NCBI GenBank assembly: GCA_040414495.1
Contig: JBEDUI010000230.1
Coordinates: 1 to 17,822 of the forward strand
Length of the DNA stretch: 17,822 nucleotides
Direction of reading: 5' to 3'
Source: DATAVB01 sp040414495
GTDB lineage: Bacteria > Actinomycetota > Actinomycetes > Mycobacteriales > QHCD01
The position numbers and the translations under genes were made by a program. Of the stretch, positions 1 to 7,697 are shown piece by piece; position 1 is the stretch's first letter; each line of letters begins with the position of its first letter. The notes beneath the pieces were generated by a model that had not been told where the DNA came from, ran no database searches, and saw only the letters and a program-made list of their open reading frames with translations.

Positions 1-869
1 AGCGCGGTCCATTCCTTGTCGGCCGGCCGCCACAATTCCACGTCACCGGCGAACCCATTCGGATCCGGCGCCGAGAGCGAACCCTCGCTGCCGTACACCT
101 CAATCCGCGGCAACCGACCGGCCCACACGTCGAAGCTCATGACCATCGTCGTCAACGCACCGGAATGGTGTTCGAGCACCCCGGTGATGTGCGTGTCGAC
201 CTCGACGTCGAACGTCGTCCCGGCGCGCGGCCCGCTGCCGATCGTCCGGGTGTCGCGCGGCCGGGACGAGAGCCCGACAACTCGGCGCACCGGACCCAGC
301 AGGTGCACCAGCGCGGTCAGGTAATACGGCCCCATGTCCAGCAGGGGCCCGCCGCCGGGGCGGTAATAAAACTCCGGGTCCGGGTGCCAGCGCTCGTGCC
401 CGGGCGTGAGCATGAACGCCGTCGCCGCGACCGGCGTACCGATCAGCCCGTCGTCCACCGCCTTGCGCGCGGTCTGGATACCGGTACCGAGCACGGTGTC
501 CGGTGCGCAGCCGACCCGTAGTCCGGCCCCCTGAGCAGCGGCCAGCACCCCAGCGGCTTCGGCGTTGTTCAACGCCAACGGCTTCTCGCCGTAAACATGC
601 TTGCCGCCGGCGATGGCCGCCAACGCCACTTCGGAGTGGGCCGCCGGAATGGTCAGGTTGAGCACCGCGTCGACGGCGTCGCTGGCGAACAGCTCACCAG
701 GCGCCATCGCCGCGACATCCGGGTAGTCGGCCGCGGCCTTCTCGGCCCGGGCCGTATCCAGGTCGGCTACGGCGGTCAACTTCAGCCCGGGCAGCCGGGG
801 CAGTGTCTTCAGGTATGCGCCGCTGATCGCGCCGGCGCCGACGATTCCGACCTTCAGCGGCTCGCCCAC
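1..869 (-). CDS. Gfo/Idh/MocA-family NAD(P)-dependent oxidoreductase (partial, C-terminus beyond window)
   Basis: My reading of the complement from GTG at 869 gives an open frame of 289 codons to the window edge with no stop. The N-terminus is a Rossmann fold with GIVGAGAISGAY at about residues 7-18. It is followed by a GEKPLA motif carrying the conserved Lys-Pro and by GGGPLLDMGPYYLT, the family's substrate-side motif. The visible end reads RIEVYGSEGSL, typical of the C-terminal alpha/beta domain. Members are usually 330-390 residues, so roughly 50-100 are missing. The family oxidises or reduces sugars, inositols and glycosides in the cytoplasm. The start lies 16 nt inside the 3' end of the upstream ThuA-like gene, so the two are probably translationally coupled. 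In Sinorhizobium, ThuB (this family) with ThuA converts trehalose-type disaccharides to 3-keto forms. The same partnership here is an inference; the exact substrate is unknown. Confidence 0.9.
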   Translation of the reverse strand, partial: MGEPLKVGIVGAGAISGAYLKTLPRLPGLKLTAVADLDTARAEKAAADYPDVAAMAPGELFASDAVDAVLNLTIPAAHSEVALAAIAGGKHVYGEKPLALNNAEAAGVLAAAQGAGLRVGCAPDTVLGTGIQTARKAVDDGLIGTPVAATAFMLTPGHERWHPDPEFYYRPGGGPLLDMGPYYLTALVHLLGPVRRVVGLSSRPRDTRTIGSGPRAGTTFDVEVDTHITGVLEHHSGALTTMVMSFDVWAGRLPRIEVYGSEGSLSAPDPNGFAGDVELWRPADKEWTA

Positions 870-1510
870 GCCAGTCCCCTCTCGGTAATGGTCCGGATCT
901 CCGGCACCTCGAGGTCGGCGACGGTGTGCCCGACCGTCGAGACGAACACCTTGCCGGCACCCCACCGCCGGGTCCACACCGCCGGCACTGTGACCGGCCG
1001 CTCCCAGTCCTCACCCTTGGCCAGGGTCGTGGTCGCGAGCACGTTGTTCAGCTCGTCGGAGAGCACCCAGTACTGCTCGGTGTGTACGGAAATGGTGTCG
1101 ATGCCGGCCACGATCGGGTCGTCGGAGACGACCTTGATCTCGTAGTCGATCTGCCCGCCGGGGTGCGCCATGAACTGTCCACCGGTGAGCCACTGATAGT
1201 TCGGATTGGCCCGGAACGAGTCGACGATGCCGCCGTGCCAACCGGCGAAACCGGTGCCTGCCTTGACCGCGGCGATCAGGCCGGAGGCCTGCTCATTGGT
1301 GATCTGACCCATCGTCCAGCACTGCACCACCAGGTCGGTGGCGGCCAATGTGTCGGCGTCGGTGTAGACCTCCAACGAGTCGTAGACCTCGACCTCGAAG
1401 CCGATCTCCTTCAAATACGGCAGAAAGCGATCGGTCGCCTCCACTGGGACATGACCGTCCCAACCACCGCGGACGACCAGGGCGCGGCGACCGCCGCTCG
1501 AGTTTGACAC
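854..1510 (-). CDS. ThuA-like (trehalose utilization) domain protein
   Basis: This 218-residue cytoplasmic protein shows ThuA-family hallmarks. RRALVVRGGWDGH lies near the N-terminus, VQCWTMGQ and FAGWHGG near the middle, and GAGKVFVSTVGH near the C-terminus, as in the class I glutamine-amidotransferase-like fold of this family. I chose GTG 1510 over an upstream GTG at 1597 because AAAGGAGA sits about 8 nt before it and family similarity begins a few residues later. The 29 extra codons look like leader sequence. ThuA proteins occur with Gfo/Idh dehydrogenases in keto-sugar metabolism, and the gene overlaps such a dehydrogenase by 16 nt. It diverges from a LacI-type repressor, the likely regulator. 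The enzymatic role of ThuA proteins is still poorly defined, so only the family assignment is firm. Confidence 0.88.
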   Translation of the reverse strand: MSNSSGGRRALVVRGGWDGHVPVEATDRFLPYLKEIGFEVEVYDSLEVYTDADTLAATDLVVQCWTMGQITNEQASGLIAAVKAGTGFAGWHGGIVDSFRANPNYQWLTGGQFMAHPGGQIDYEIKVVSDDPIVAGIDTISVHTEQYWVLSDELNNVLATTTLAKGEDWERPVTVPAVWTRRWGAGKVFVSTVGHTVADLEVPEIRTITERGLAWASR

Positions 1511-1572
1511 GAGACGTCTCTCCTTTGCCGGGGGTGACCGCAGCACCCCGCTCGAACATCGCGGCGAACTAA

Positions 1573-1585
1573 AGGGCCTAACAAA
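1573..1585. promoter_or_regulatory. Candidate operator, AGGGYCTAACAAA motif, copy 1
   Basis: AGGGCCTAACAAA lies in the leader of the ThuA-like operon, just downstream of its predicted promoter. A 12/13 match, AGGGTCTAACAAA, occurs at 2811-2823 upstream of the peptide-type importer. Both copies are shortly followed by TCGG. The pairing of the two intergenic regions around the lacI-type gene suggests a shared regulatory site, but no binding evidence is available. Confidence 0.35.
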
Positions 1586-1601
1586 CTTTCGGTACACGGG
1601 C

Positions 1602-1630
1602 CTGACTTACGCCGGTAATCAACTTAAGAT
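1602..1630 (+). promoter_or_regulatory. Predicted promoter of the LacI-family gene
   Basis: A -35 box CTGACT (1602-1607) and a -10 box TAAGAT (1625-1630) are separated by 17 nt. This implies a start near 1637 and a leader of about 57 nt to the ATG at 1694. The -10 overlaps the -10 of the opposing promoter, so the two promoters should compete for polymerase. Confidence 0.45.
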
Positions 1631-1650
1631 GCCGTCTGAGCGACCGTCAA
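1621..1650 (-). promoter_or_regulatory. Predicted promoter of the ThuA-like/oxidoreductase operon
   Basis: On the minus strand TTGACG (1650-1645) is followed after 18 nt by TAAGTT (1626-1621), a good TTGACN/TANNNT pair. The transcript would start near 1614, giving a leader of about 100 nt before GTG 1510 that contains the CTAACAAA motif at 1573-1585, a position suited to repression. Confidence 0.5.
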
Positions 1651-1666
1651 CACGCGTAACCGGATT

Positions 1667-1678
1667 CGAAATTTTTCG
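1667..1678. promoter_or_regulatory. Candidate LacI-type operator, CGAAA-TT-TTTCG palindrome
   Basis: CGAAATTTTTCG is a perfect inverted repeat with 5-bp arms and a 2-bp centre, located in the lacI leader just before the Shine-Dalgarno AAGAAGG. A 10/12 match, CGAAAATTTTAG, is at 2801-2812 upstream of the importer. GAAA/TTTC arms are usual for LacI-family operators, although these normally have a central CG, which is absent here. Autoregulation is inferred. Confidence 0.35.
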
Positions 1679-1693
1679 GAAAGAAGGCGCGAG

Positions 1694-2761
1694 ATGACCC
1701 CGACGAACTCAGTCTCCGACGCTGCGGCGACACCGCGTACCCGGCCGACCATGGCCGCGATCGCCCGCGAGGCCGGGGTCTCGGTACCGACCGTTTCGAA
1801 GGTCCTCAACGGCTGGTCGGACGTGGCGCCGGCGACCCGGCGGCGGGTCGAGGCGCTGCTCGATCAGCGCGGCTACGTGCGCCGCAGCGGGGCCGGCCGC
1901 AGTGCCGCCGCGCCCGGTCTGGTCGAGGTCGTCATCGACTCGCTGAACAACTCGTGGGCCGCGGCCCTGCTCGGCGGGGTGGAGGCGGCCTGTCACCAGA
2001 CCAACCTCGGCGTCTCGGTCACCGTCGCCCGCGAGGCCGGGCACGGTGGGCGGACCCCGGCCAGTTGGGTCGACCGGGTCGTGGCCCGCGGCTCGCGCGG
2101 AGTCCTGCTGGCGTTGGTCGACATCGCGGCGGCGCAGCGAAACCGGTTGGACCGGCTGGGCATTCCGTACGTGGTCATCGATCCGATTGCCACCCCGCCG
2201 GAGCAGATTCCCTCGATCGGCGCGACGAACTGGGCCGGCGGTCTGTCGGCCACCCAGCACCTGCTGGAGTTGGGGCATCGCCGGATCGCGGTGATCGGTG
2301 GGCCGCAGGACGTGCTGTGCGTTCAGGCCCGCGTCGCCGGATATCGTGCCGCGATGTCCCGGGCCGGTCTGGGTGTGCCGGAGGAATACGTGCGGTACGG
2401 CGCCGATTTCGGCACCTACACCGGCATGAACGCGACTTTGGAATTGCTGAATCTGCCGCACCCGCCAACCGCGCTGTTCATCTGTGCCGACACGATGGCG
2501 CTGGGCGCCTACCGGGCGCTGCGCGAACGCGGCCTCGATGTCCCCGACGACGTGAGCATCGTCGGATTCGACGACCGGCCCGAATCGCATTGGGTCTCCC
2601 CTCGGCTCACCACGGTGCGCCAGCCGCTGGGCGAGATGGCCGAGGCGGCCGTCGGGTTGTTGGTCCGCCTGATGCGTGGTGAGTCGCCGCAGAGCCGGCG
2701 CATCGAACTGGCCACGTCACTGTTGGTGCGGGACAGCACCGCCGCGCCTAAAAAAATCTAA
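1694..2761 (+). CDS. LacI-family transcriptional regulator
   Basis: This 355-residue protein has an N-terminal LacI helix-turn-helix at about 19-40 (TMAAIAREAGVSVPTVSKVL). A hinge region follows and then a periplasmic-binding-protein-like sensor domain from about 76 to 350. Sensor-domain landmarks include IGATNWAGGLSATQHL (175-190), LGHRRIAVIGGP (193-204), CADTMALGAYRAL (264-276) and VSIVGFDDRPES (287-298). ATG 1694 is preceded by AAGAAGG at 7 nt. ATG 1751 would remove part of the extension but lacks a better ribosome site. The gene sits between the ThuA-like/oxidoreductase pair (divergent) and a five-gene ABC importer (downstream), so it most likely represses both and responds to a sugar ligand. 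The DNA-binding family is certain; the ligand is unknown. Confidence 0.95.
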   Translation: MTPTNSVSDAAATPRTRPTMAAIAREAGVSVPTVSKVLNGWSDVAPATRRRVEALLDQRGYVRRSGAGRSAAAPGLVEVVIDSLNNSWAAALLGGVEAACHQTNLGVSVTVAREAGHGGRTPASWVDRVVARGSRGVLLALVDIAAAQRNRLDRLGIPYVVIDPIATPPEQIPSIGATNWAGGLSATQHLLELGHRRIAVIGGPQDVLCVQARVAGYRAAMSRAGLGVPEEYVRYGADFGTYTGMNATLELLNLPHPPTALFICADTMALGAYRALRERGLDVPDDVSIVGFDDRPESHWVSPRLTTVRQPLGEMAEAAVGLLVRLMRGESPQSRRIELATSLLVRDSTAAPKKI

Positions 2762-2800
2762 TATCGCTCATTCTCATAACCGGTCAAGCTCGACCCTGCC

Positions 2801-2823
2801 CGAAAATTTTAGGGTCTAACAAA
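2801..2823. promoter_or_regulatory. Candidate operator region upstream of the importer operon
   Basis: Two motifs from the lacI-thuA intergenic region recur here side by side: CGAAAATTTTAG (2801-2812) and AGGGTCTAACAAA (2811-2823). The second forms a short dyad, TTAG-GGT-CTAA. The block ends 23 nt upstream of the predicted -35 box. Shared control by the neighbouring LacI-family protein is inferred. Confidence 0.4.
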
Positions 2824-2846
2824 TCGGCAATAGCCAGGCCATTCTC

Positions 2847-2877
2847 TTGACATATGCCGTGTTACGGCGCGTACATT
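2847..2877 (+). promoter_or_regulatory. Predicted promoter of the peptide-type ABC importer operon
   Basis: A perfect -35 box TTGACA (2847-2852) is followed after 19 nt by TACATT (2872-2877), a TANNNT-type -10. The spacing is slightly long. The start of transcription would be near 2884, leaving a leader of about 100 nt before GTG 2985. This also argues against translation of the in-frame upstream extension that begins at the TTG of the -35 box. Confidence 0.5.
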
Positions 2878-2887
2878 TTGCACAACC

Positions 2888-2919
2888 AATCGGCTATGTC
2901 TCCTCATCGCGGGCCGATT
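2888..2919 (+). other. Inverted repeat in importer leader
   Basis: AATCGGC (2888-2894) and GCCGATT (2913-2919) can form a 7-bp stem with an 18-nt loop in the 5' leader. A third AATCGGC copy lies at 2822-2828, before the promoter. It could be an mRNA hairpin or a pair of protein-binding half-sites; nothing in the sequence separates these options. Confidence 0.3.
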
Positions 2920-2984
2920 ATTTCGGCTGCGAGCACAAAACCCAAGGCTGGGGTCGATTCACTCGATTTCCTCAGGGAGCGCAC

Positions 2985-4628
2985 GTGGATGCATTTTCCC
3001 GCCGAAACTTTTTACGCCTCGGCGGTAGCGCCGCCGCGGTCACGGCGTTGGCCGGCTGCGGCCGGGAATCGGGTGGAGTCACTACTCCGCGCCGCGATAC
3101 GGTTTCCATCCTCAGTAAGGATGTGCAGGCCGTACGGAATTTCAACATCTTCTCGCCGGCCAATCATGCCGGCCCGTCCGCGGGATTGATATTCGAGCAG
3201 ATCGTCCGGCTGGACACCTTCGATGGCGCGTCGATCAAGCCTTGGTTGGCATCGGCGTGGGAGTTCAGCGAAGGCGGGAAAGCGCTCACCTTCACCGTCC
3301 GACCGGGCGTGCGATTTTCTGACGGCCACCCGTTGACAGCCGACGATTTCCTCTACAGCATGCAGCTGCCGCTGAAACATTCCGAGCTGACGCCGTCGGG
3401 AGTCAACTACACCGGCGTGCAGAAAGTCGGGCCGGACAAGGTCATGCTCACCTTCGATGCGCCCGCGTATCAGAATCTCGCGAACTGCGTCAACATCAAG
3501 ATCATTCCGAAACACCAGTGGGAAAAGCACGACCCGGTGAAGTGGACCTGTCCGGACCCGATCGGCACCGGGCCCTGCGTGCTGGGTGAGTTCTCCGAAC
3601 AGCAGTACGTATTCACCCGGCGCCCCGGCTATTGGTCCGGAACGCTGCCGATGAAGTATGTCAAATATCCAACGGCGACGGAGGATTCAGCCAAGCTGTT
3701 GATGGTCGACGGGCAGCTGGATCTGTCCACAATCGCCTGGCCCGGTGGCCAGAAGCACTACGTGGACCGGGATCCGGCCAAGTACTTCTACAACCCGAAG
3801 CCCAGCGGCGGGTGCGAAGGCATCATGTTCAACCACACCAAGGCGCCGTGGAATGACGTACACGTCCGGCGCGCGCTATCGATGGCGATCGACCGGTCGG
3901 TCGTCTCCAGCGTCTTGGCCGATGGTCAACTGCCGATGCCGATTACCAATCTCGACGACAAGATTTACCACGACTGGTTGCTCCCGGAATACCGGGGAAA
4001 GGTGCAACAACTCGACGTCGCCGGCGCCCGGCGGGAGTTGGCCCAGGGCGGCTGGAAGATCGAGCAGGGTCAACTGGTCAAGGACGGCAAGCGCTATCCG
4101 GTCGTCTTCCGTTTCATCACCGATTACCCGGCCTGGCATATCGAGACCGCGGTCATCGCCGACCAGTGGCAGCGTTATCTCGGCTTGAACGTGCATTTGA
4201 TCGCCCAGCCCGCCGCCACCTTCAACAGCCAGGTGAACTCCGGGAACTTCGATGTCGCGTACTGGTTCTGCGGCAACGGAAACGGCGTCTACCAGAGCTA
4301 TTACACGCTGCTGGACCCGTCGTTGTATGTCCCGATCGGCAAGGTCGCGGCCGGCGACCCGGGCCGGTGGAAGGATCCGGAGACCAAGCGGCTGCTGGCC
4401 CAGATGCGCGGTACCGAGGATCACGCCACATTGCTGTCGGCCGGCCATAAATTGCAGCGAATCGTCGTCGAGCAGGTCCCGTTCATTCCGGTGCTCTCCG
4501 GCGGTATCTGGAATGCGATCAACCAGTCCTACTGGAAAGGCTGGCCCATCGCCGCGAGCTCGAAACTGAAGGTGGCCGACAGCTCACCGGATCTGGTGAT
4601 CATGCTGCAGCACATGAAAAGGGCGTGA
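2985..4628 (+). CDS. ABC transporter substrate-binding lipoprotein, peptide/oligosaccharide type (SBP family 5)
   Basis: This 547-residue exported lipoprotein starts at GTG 2985, preceded by AGGGAG at about 5 nt. The N-terminus carries a twin-arginine signal (SRRNFLRLGG, residues 5-14) and a lipobox LAGC with the lipidated Cys at about 25. Export as a folded Tat substrate is therefore likely. The mature part has SBP family 5 signatures: FTVRPGVRFSDGHPLTADDF near the first third, the MFNHTKAPWNDVHVRRALSMAIDR region, and YWFCGN near the ligand pocket. Length fits DppA/OppA/cellobiose-binding proteins (about 520-600). It leads a five-gene importer operon and captures substrate outside the membrane. 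The name suggests peptides, but the LacI, ThuA and Gfo/Idh neighbours favour an oligosaccharide; this is inference. Forty-six in-frame codons upstream overlap the promoter and were excluded. Confidence 0.93.
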   Translation: MDAFSRRNFLRLGGSAAAVTALAGCGRESGGVTTPRRDTVSILSKDVQAVRNFNIFSPANHAGPSAGLIFEQIVRLDTFDGASIKPWLASAWEFSEGGKALTFTVRPGVRFSDGHPLTADDFLYSMQLPLKHSELTPSGVNYTGVQKVGPDKVMLTFDAPAYQNLANCVNIKIIPKHQWEKHDPVKWTCPDPIGTGPCVLGEFSEQQYVFTRRPGYWSGTLPMKYVKYPTATEDSAKLLMVDGQLDLSTIAWPGGQKHYVDRDPAKYFYNPKPSGGCEGIMFNHTKAPWNDVHVRRALSMAIDRSVVSSVLADGQLPMPITNLDDKIYHDWLLPEYRGKVQQLDVAGARRELAQGGWKIEQGQLVKDGKRYPVVFRFITDYPAWHIETAVIADQWQRYLGLNVHLIAQPAATFNSQVNSGNFDVAYWFCGNGNGVYQSYYTLLDPSLYVPIGKVAAGDPGRWKDPETKRLLAQMRGTEDHATLLSAGHKLQRIVVEQVPFIPVLSGGIWNAINQSYWKGWPIAASSKLKVADSSPDLVIMLQHMKRA

Positions 4629-4632
4629 GACG

Positions 4633-5694
4633 ATGACCCAGGCAACCGCCGACGTCACGTTGGCCGAGGAATCCGCGCCGCGGGCGGCCGGCCGGCGCAA
4701 CCGCGGATTTCTGCTGCGGCGCATCGGTTTCTATCTGATCGCCGCCTGGTCGGCGATCACGTTGAACTTCCTGATCCCACGGGCGATGCCGGGCTCGCCG
4801 GCCGACTCGGTCATCGCCACGCTGCAGCAGAAAGGCGGCGCGCTCACCGCCGACACCGTCGCCTCGATCCAAAAGATCTTTGGGCAACCCAGGACAAATA
4901 TCTTCCATCAGTACTGGAACTATCTCGGTCAGCTGGCCCATTTCAACCTTGGACTGTCCACCAGCAGCTATCCCACCCCGGTCCGTTCGCTGATCGGGCA
5001 GGCGTTGCCGTGGACGCTGTTGCTCGTCGGTATTACGACGATCCTGGCCTTCTGTATCGGCACCTCGATCGGGATCATCTGCGGTTGGCGCTCGGGCAGC
5101 CGGTTGGACAGCACGCTCAGTCCACTCTCGACATTCCTGGCCGCGGTTCCGTATTTCTGGGTCGCGCTGTTCGCCTTGTGGCTCTTCGGTTTCCAACTCG
5201 GCTGGTTCCCATTGGCCGGTGGGTACGATCCCAATTCTGCGTTCGGGAGCAGCCCGCGGTTCTGGATCTCCACCCTGCAGTACGGCCTGTTGCCGGCGCT
5301 GACGATCGTGTTCTCCTCCTGCGGTGGCTGGCTGCTGGGCATGCGAAACATGACGATCACGACGACCAGCGAGGATTATGTGCTGTTGGCCCGGGCGAAG
5401 GGGCTCTCGCCGCGGCGGGTGATCTTCCGCTATGCCGCCCGCAATGCCATCCTGCCGCAATTCACCAGCTTCGCCCTGGCCCTGGGCAGCATTCTCGGTG
5501 GCGCACTGTTGACCGAGACCGTATTCACGTATCCAGGCGTCGGGCACCTGCTCTACCAGGCGGTCTCCAACCGCGATTATCCGCTCATGCAAGGGATTCT
5601 GCTGATGACGACGCTGGCCGTGCTGGTGGCGAACTTCATCGCCGACTCGGTCTACGTGCTGCTGGATCCGCGCACTCGGGAGCAGGGAGAGTGA
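4633..5694 (+). CDS. ABC transporter permease, DppB/OppB type
   Basis: This 353-residue integral membrane protein has a first transmembrane segment at about 31-50. A long external loop (51-120) and further segments near 125-150, 165-195, 215-235, 278-298 and 320-345 follow. The cytoplasmic EAA loop that contacts the ATPases is ARAKGLSPRRVIFRYAARNA (about 253-272), and the protein ends with the usual Y-x-x-L-DPR sequence (341-347). It starts 4 nt after the binding-protein stop, so it is part of the same operon. An N-terminal extension of about 25 polar residues precedes the first membrane helix. It forms half of the membrane channel together with the next gene product. Family assignment is firm, substrate unknown. 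Confidence 0.94.
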   Translation: MTQATADVTLAEESAPRAAGRRNRGFLLRRIGFYLIAAWSAITLNFLIPRAMPGSPADSVIATLQQKGGALTADTVASIQKIFGQPRTNIFHQYWNYLGQLAHFNLGLSTSSYPTPVRSLIGQALPWTLLLVGITTILAFCIGTSIGIICGWRSGSRLDSTLSPLSTFLAAVPYFWVALFALWLFGFQLGWFPLAGGYDPNSAFGSSPRFWISTLQYGLLPALTIVFSSCGGWLLGMRNMTITTTSEDYVLLARAKGLSPRRVIFRYAARNAILPQFTSFALALGSILGGALLTETVFTYPGVGHLLYQAVSNRDYPLMQGILLMTTLAVLVANFIADSVYVLLDPRTREQGE

Positions 5695-5697
5695 GAA

Positions 5698-6624
5698 ATG
5701 CGCGCCGCGGTCTTAGGTAGCTGGAAGGTACGGATTGGGCTGGGCATTATCGGGCTGTTCACGTTGGCCGCGATCTTCGGGCCGTGGTTCAACAGCGTCG
5801 TGATCGGGTACAACGCCAAGGCGTTGAACTACTTCGCGATCGGTCAGTCACCGAATTCCCACCACCTGTTGGGCACCACGTCGACCGGTCAGGACGTGCT
5901 GGCCCAACTGATCGCCGGCTCGCGCAATTCCCTGCTGGTTGGCGCGTTGGCCGCCGTGGTCGGGACCGCCCTGGCGATTCTGTTCGGCGTGACCGCCGGA
6001 TTCTTCGGCAAGGGCGTCGACACGGTCCTGAACTTCATCACGAACCTGTTCATCATCATGCCGGTTTTTCCGCTGACTCTGGTGGTCGCGGGCTACCTGC
6101 AGGGCACCGGACCGGTGACAATCGCCCTGGTGATCGGCGTTTTCGGCTGGGCCGGTGGCGCCCGGACCCTGCGCGCGCAGACGATGAGCCTGCGCAACCG
6201 GGATTTCACCATGGCAATGCGGATGATCGGCGAAAGCCGGATCCGGCTCATCTTCGTGGAGGTGTTCCCGCAACTGTCCGGTTGGGTCTCGGCGATGTTC
6301 CTGCACGGCGTGATCGGCGGCGTGCTGGCCGAAGCGGGCTTGGCGTTCCTCGGGATCTCCAACCCGGACACGGTCAGCTGGGGCACGATGATCCAGAATG
6401 CCCAGCAGCAGAACGCGATCCTCAATGGACAGTGGTGGTGGTTCATCCCGCCGGGCCTGTGCATCGCCGCCATCGGCACCGCGACCGGGCTGATCAATTT
6501 CGGCATCGACGAGATCGCCAGCCCGCGGCTGCGGTCGGTGCGCCGGGCCGTGGTGAAACGCACCCGACGCCGAACCGAGGAAACCAGCGGCGGCCTGCCG
6601 CAACCTGAGGAGGCGGCGGTATGA
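5698..6624 (+). CDS. ABC transporter permease, DppC/OppC type
   Basis: This 308-residue second membrane subunit has a first helix at about 12-32. The conserved HLLGTTSTGQDVLAQLIAGS motif (56-75) is equivalent to the HPLGTDxxGRDV motif of DppC/OppC. Membrane segments follow at about 78-103, 112-133, 138-155, 205-225 and 250-275. The EAA loop is AMRMIGESRIRLIFVEVFPQ (about 173-192). The C-terminal 35 residues are basic and charged, probably cytoplasmic. GGGAGA lies 7-8 nt before ATG 5698, and only 3 nt separate it from the preceding stop. The stop overlaps the next gene's start in an ATGA arrangement, indicating translational coupling. Confidence 0.94.
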   Translation: MRAAVLGSWKVRIGLGIIGLFTLAAIFGPWFNSVVIGYNAKALNYFAIGQSPNSHHLLGTTSTGQDVLAQLIAGSRNSLLVGALAAVVGTALAILFGVTAGFFGKGVDTVLNFITNLFIIMPVFPLTLVVAGYLQGTGPVTIALVIGVFGWAGGARTLRAQTMSLRNRDFTMAMRMIGESRIRLIFVEVFPQLSGWVSAMFLHGVIGGVLAEAGLAFLGISNPDTVSWGTMIQNAQQQNAILNGQWWWFIPPGLCIAAIGTATGLINFGIDEIASPRLRSVRRAVVKRTRRRTEETSGGLPQPEEAAV

Positions 6625-7697
6625 ACGCGCTGGCATCGGTCCCCGACCCGGACGACGACCTGCTGCTGGACGTACGGGGGCTGACCGTCGAATACGCCAT
6701 GGCCGAGCGCTCGGTCACCGCGTGCGCGGATATCGACCTGCAGCTGCATCGAGGCGAAATCCTCGGTGTGGCGGGGGAATCCGGCTCCGGGAAATCCACG
6801 CTCATCACCGCGCTGACCCGGTTGCAACGCCCGCCCGCGGTCACCACGGCCGGGCAGATCCTGCTGCAATACGAGAATCGGCGGCTCGACCTCGTACAAC
6901 TGGAGGAAAAACAGCTCCGGGCGTTGCGGTGGAATACCGTATCGATCGTGCTGCAGAGCGCAATGGACGCGCTGAATCCGGTGATGCGGCTCGGGGCGCA
7001 GTTCGCCGACGTGTTGCGCGAACACGAGCCACGTATCAGCGCCGACAGTATCGTCGCCCGGACCCGGGAATTGTTGGGCCTGGTCGGCATTCCCGACAAC
7101 CGGATGCGCAGTTATCCGCACGAACTCTCCGGCGGTATGCGGCAACGGGCCATGATCGCGCTGGCCCTGGCCTGCAATCCGGGCCTGGTCGTCATGGACG
7201 AACCGACCACCGCGGTCGATGTCGTCATGCAACGGCAGATCATCGGGCAGATTCTGCGGCTGCGGCAACGGCTCGGTTTCGCGGTTGTCTTCGTCACCCA
7301 CGACCTGTCGCTGTTGTTGGAATTGGCCGACCGGATCGCGATCATGTACGCGGGTCGGATTGTGGAAATCGGCACGTCGGCCGACATCTACGCCGCGCCG
7401 CGACATCCGTACACCCGGGGCCTGCGCGATTCGTTCCCGCCGCTGCACGCGCCGCTGCAGAAACTGTCCGGAATTCCCGGCACACCACCGGATTTGAACG
7501 AACTGCCCGTCGGTTGTCCGTTCGAGCCCCGGTGCACGCACGGTTTCGACGCCTGCCGCAGCGACCGGCCCGAATTGTTGTCGATACGTTCTGGTAGCTC
7601 GCAGGCCAACGGACATCTGGCCGCCTGCCACCTGCACGATGCGCGCCTGCAGCCGCCGGCCCTACCCACGGAGCTGAGTGCTCATGTCGACCGTTGA
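6621..7697 (+). CDS. ABC transporter ATP-binding protein, DppD/OppD type
   Basis: This 358-residue ATPase has Walker A GESGSGKST (52-60), Q-loop Gln at about 112, signature LSGGM (169-173), Walker B LVVMDEP (189-195) and switch His 227 in FVTHD. The oligopeptide-transporter C-terminal extension follows, with the cysteine-bearing VGCPFEPRCTHGFDAC segment typical of Dpp/Opp ATPases; some members bind an iron-sulfur cluster there. The start codon overlaps the permease stop (ATGA), and the end overlaps the second ATPase by 14 nt, so the two subunits are translated in a coupled way and should form a heterodimer on the cytoplasmic face. All catalytic residues are present. Confidence 0.95.
   Translation: MNALASVPDPDDDLLLDVRGLTVEYAMAERSVTACADIDLQLHRGEILGVAGESGSGKSTLITALTRLQRPPAVTTAGQILLQYENRRLDLVQLEEKQLRALRWNTVSIVLQSAMDALNPVMRLGAQFADVLREHEPRISADSIVARTRELLGLVGIPDNRMRSYPHELSGGMRQRAMIALALACNPGLVVMDEPTTAVDVVMQRQIIGQILRLRQRLGFAVVFVTHDLSLLLELADRIAIMYAGRIVEIGTSADIYAAPRHPYTRGLRDSFPPLHAPLQKLSGIPGTPPDLNELPVGCPFEPRCTHGFDACRSDRPELLSIRSGSSQANGHLAACHLHDARLQPPALPTELSAHVDR

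Noticed and set aside
2847..2984. 46-codon N-terminal extension of the family 5 binding protein
   Set aside because: It starts at the TTG of the predicted -35 box and would bury the Tat/lipobox signal peptide; GTG 2985 has a good ribosome site.
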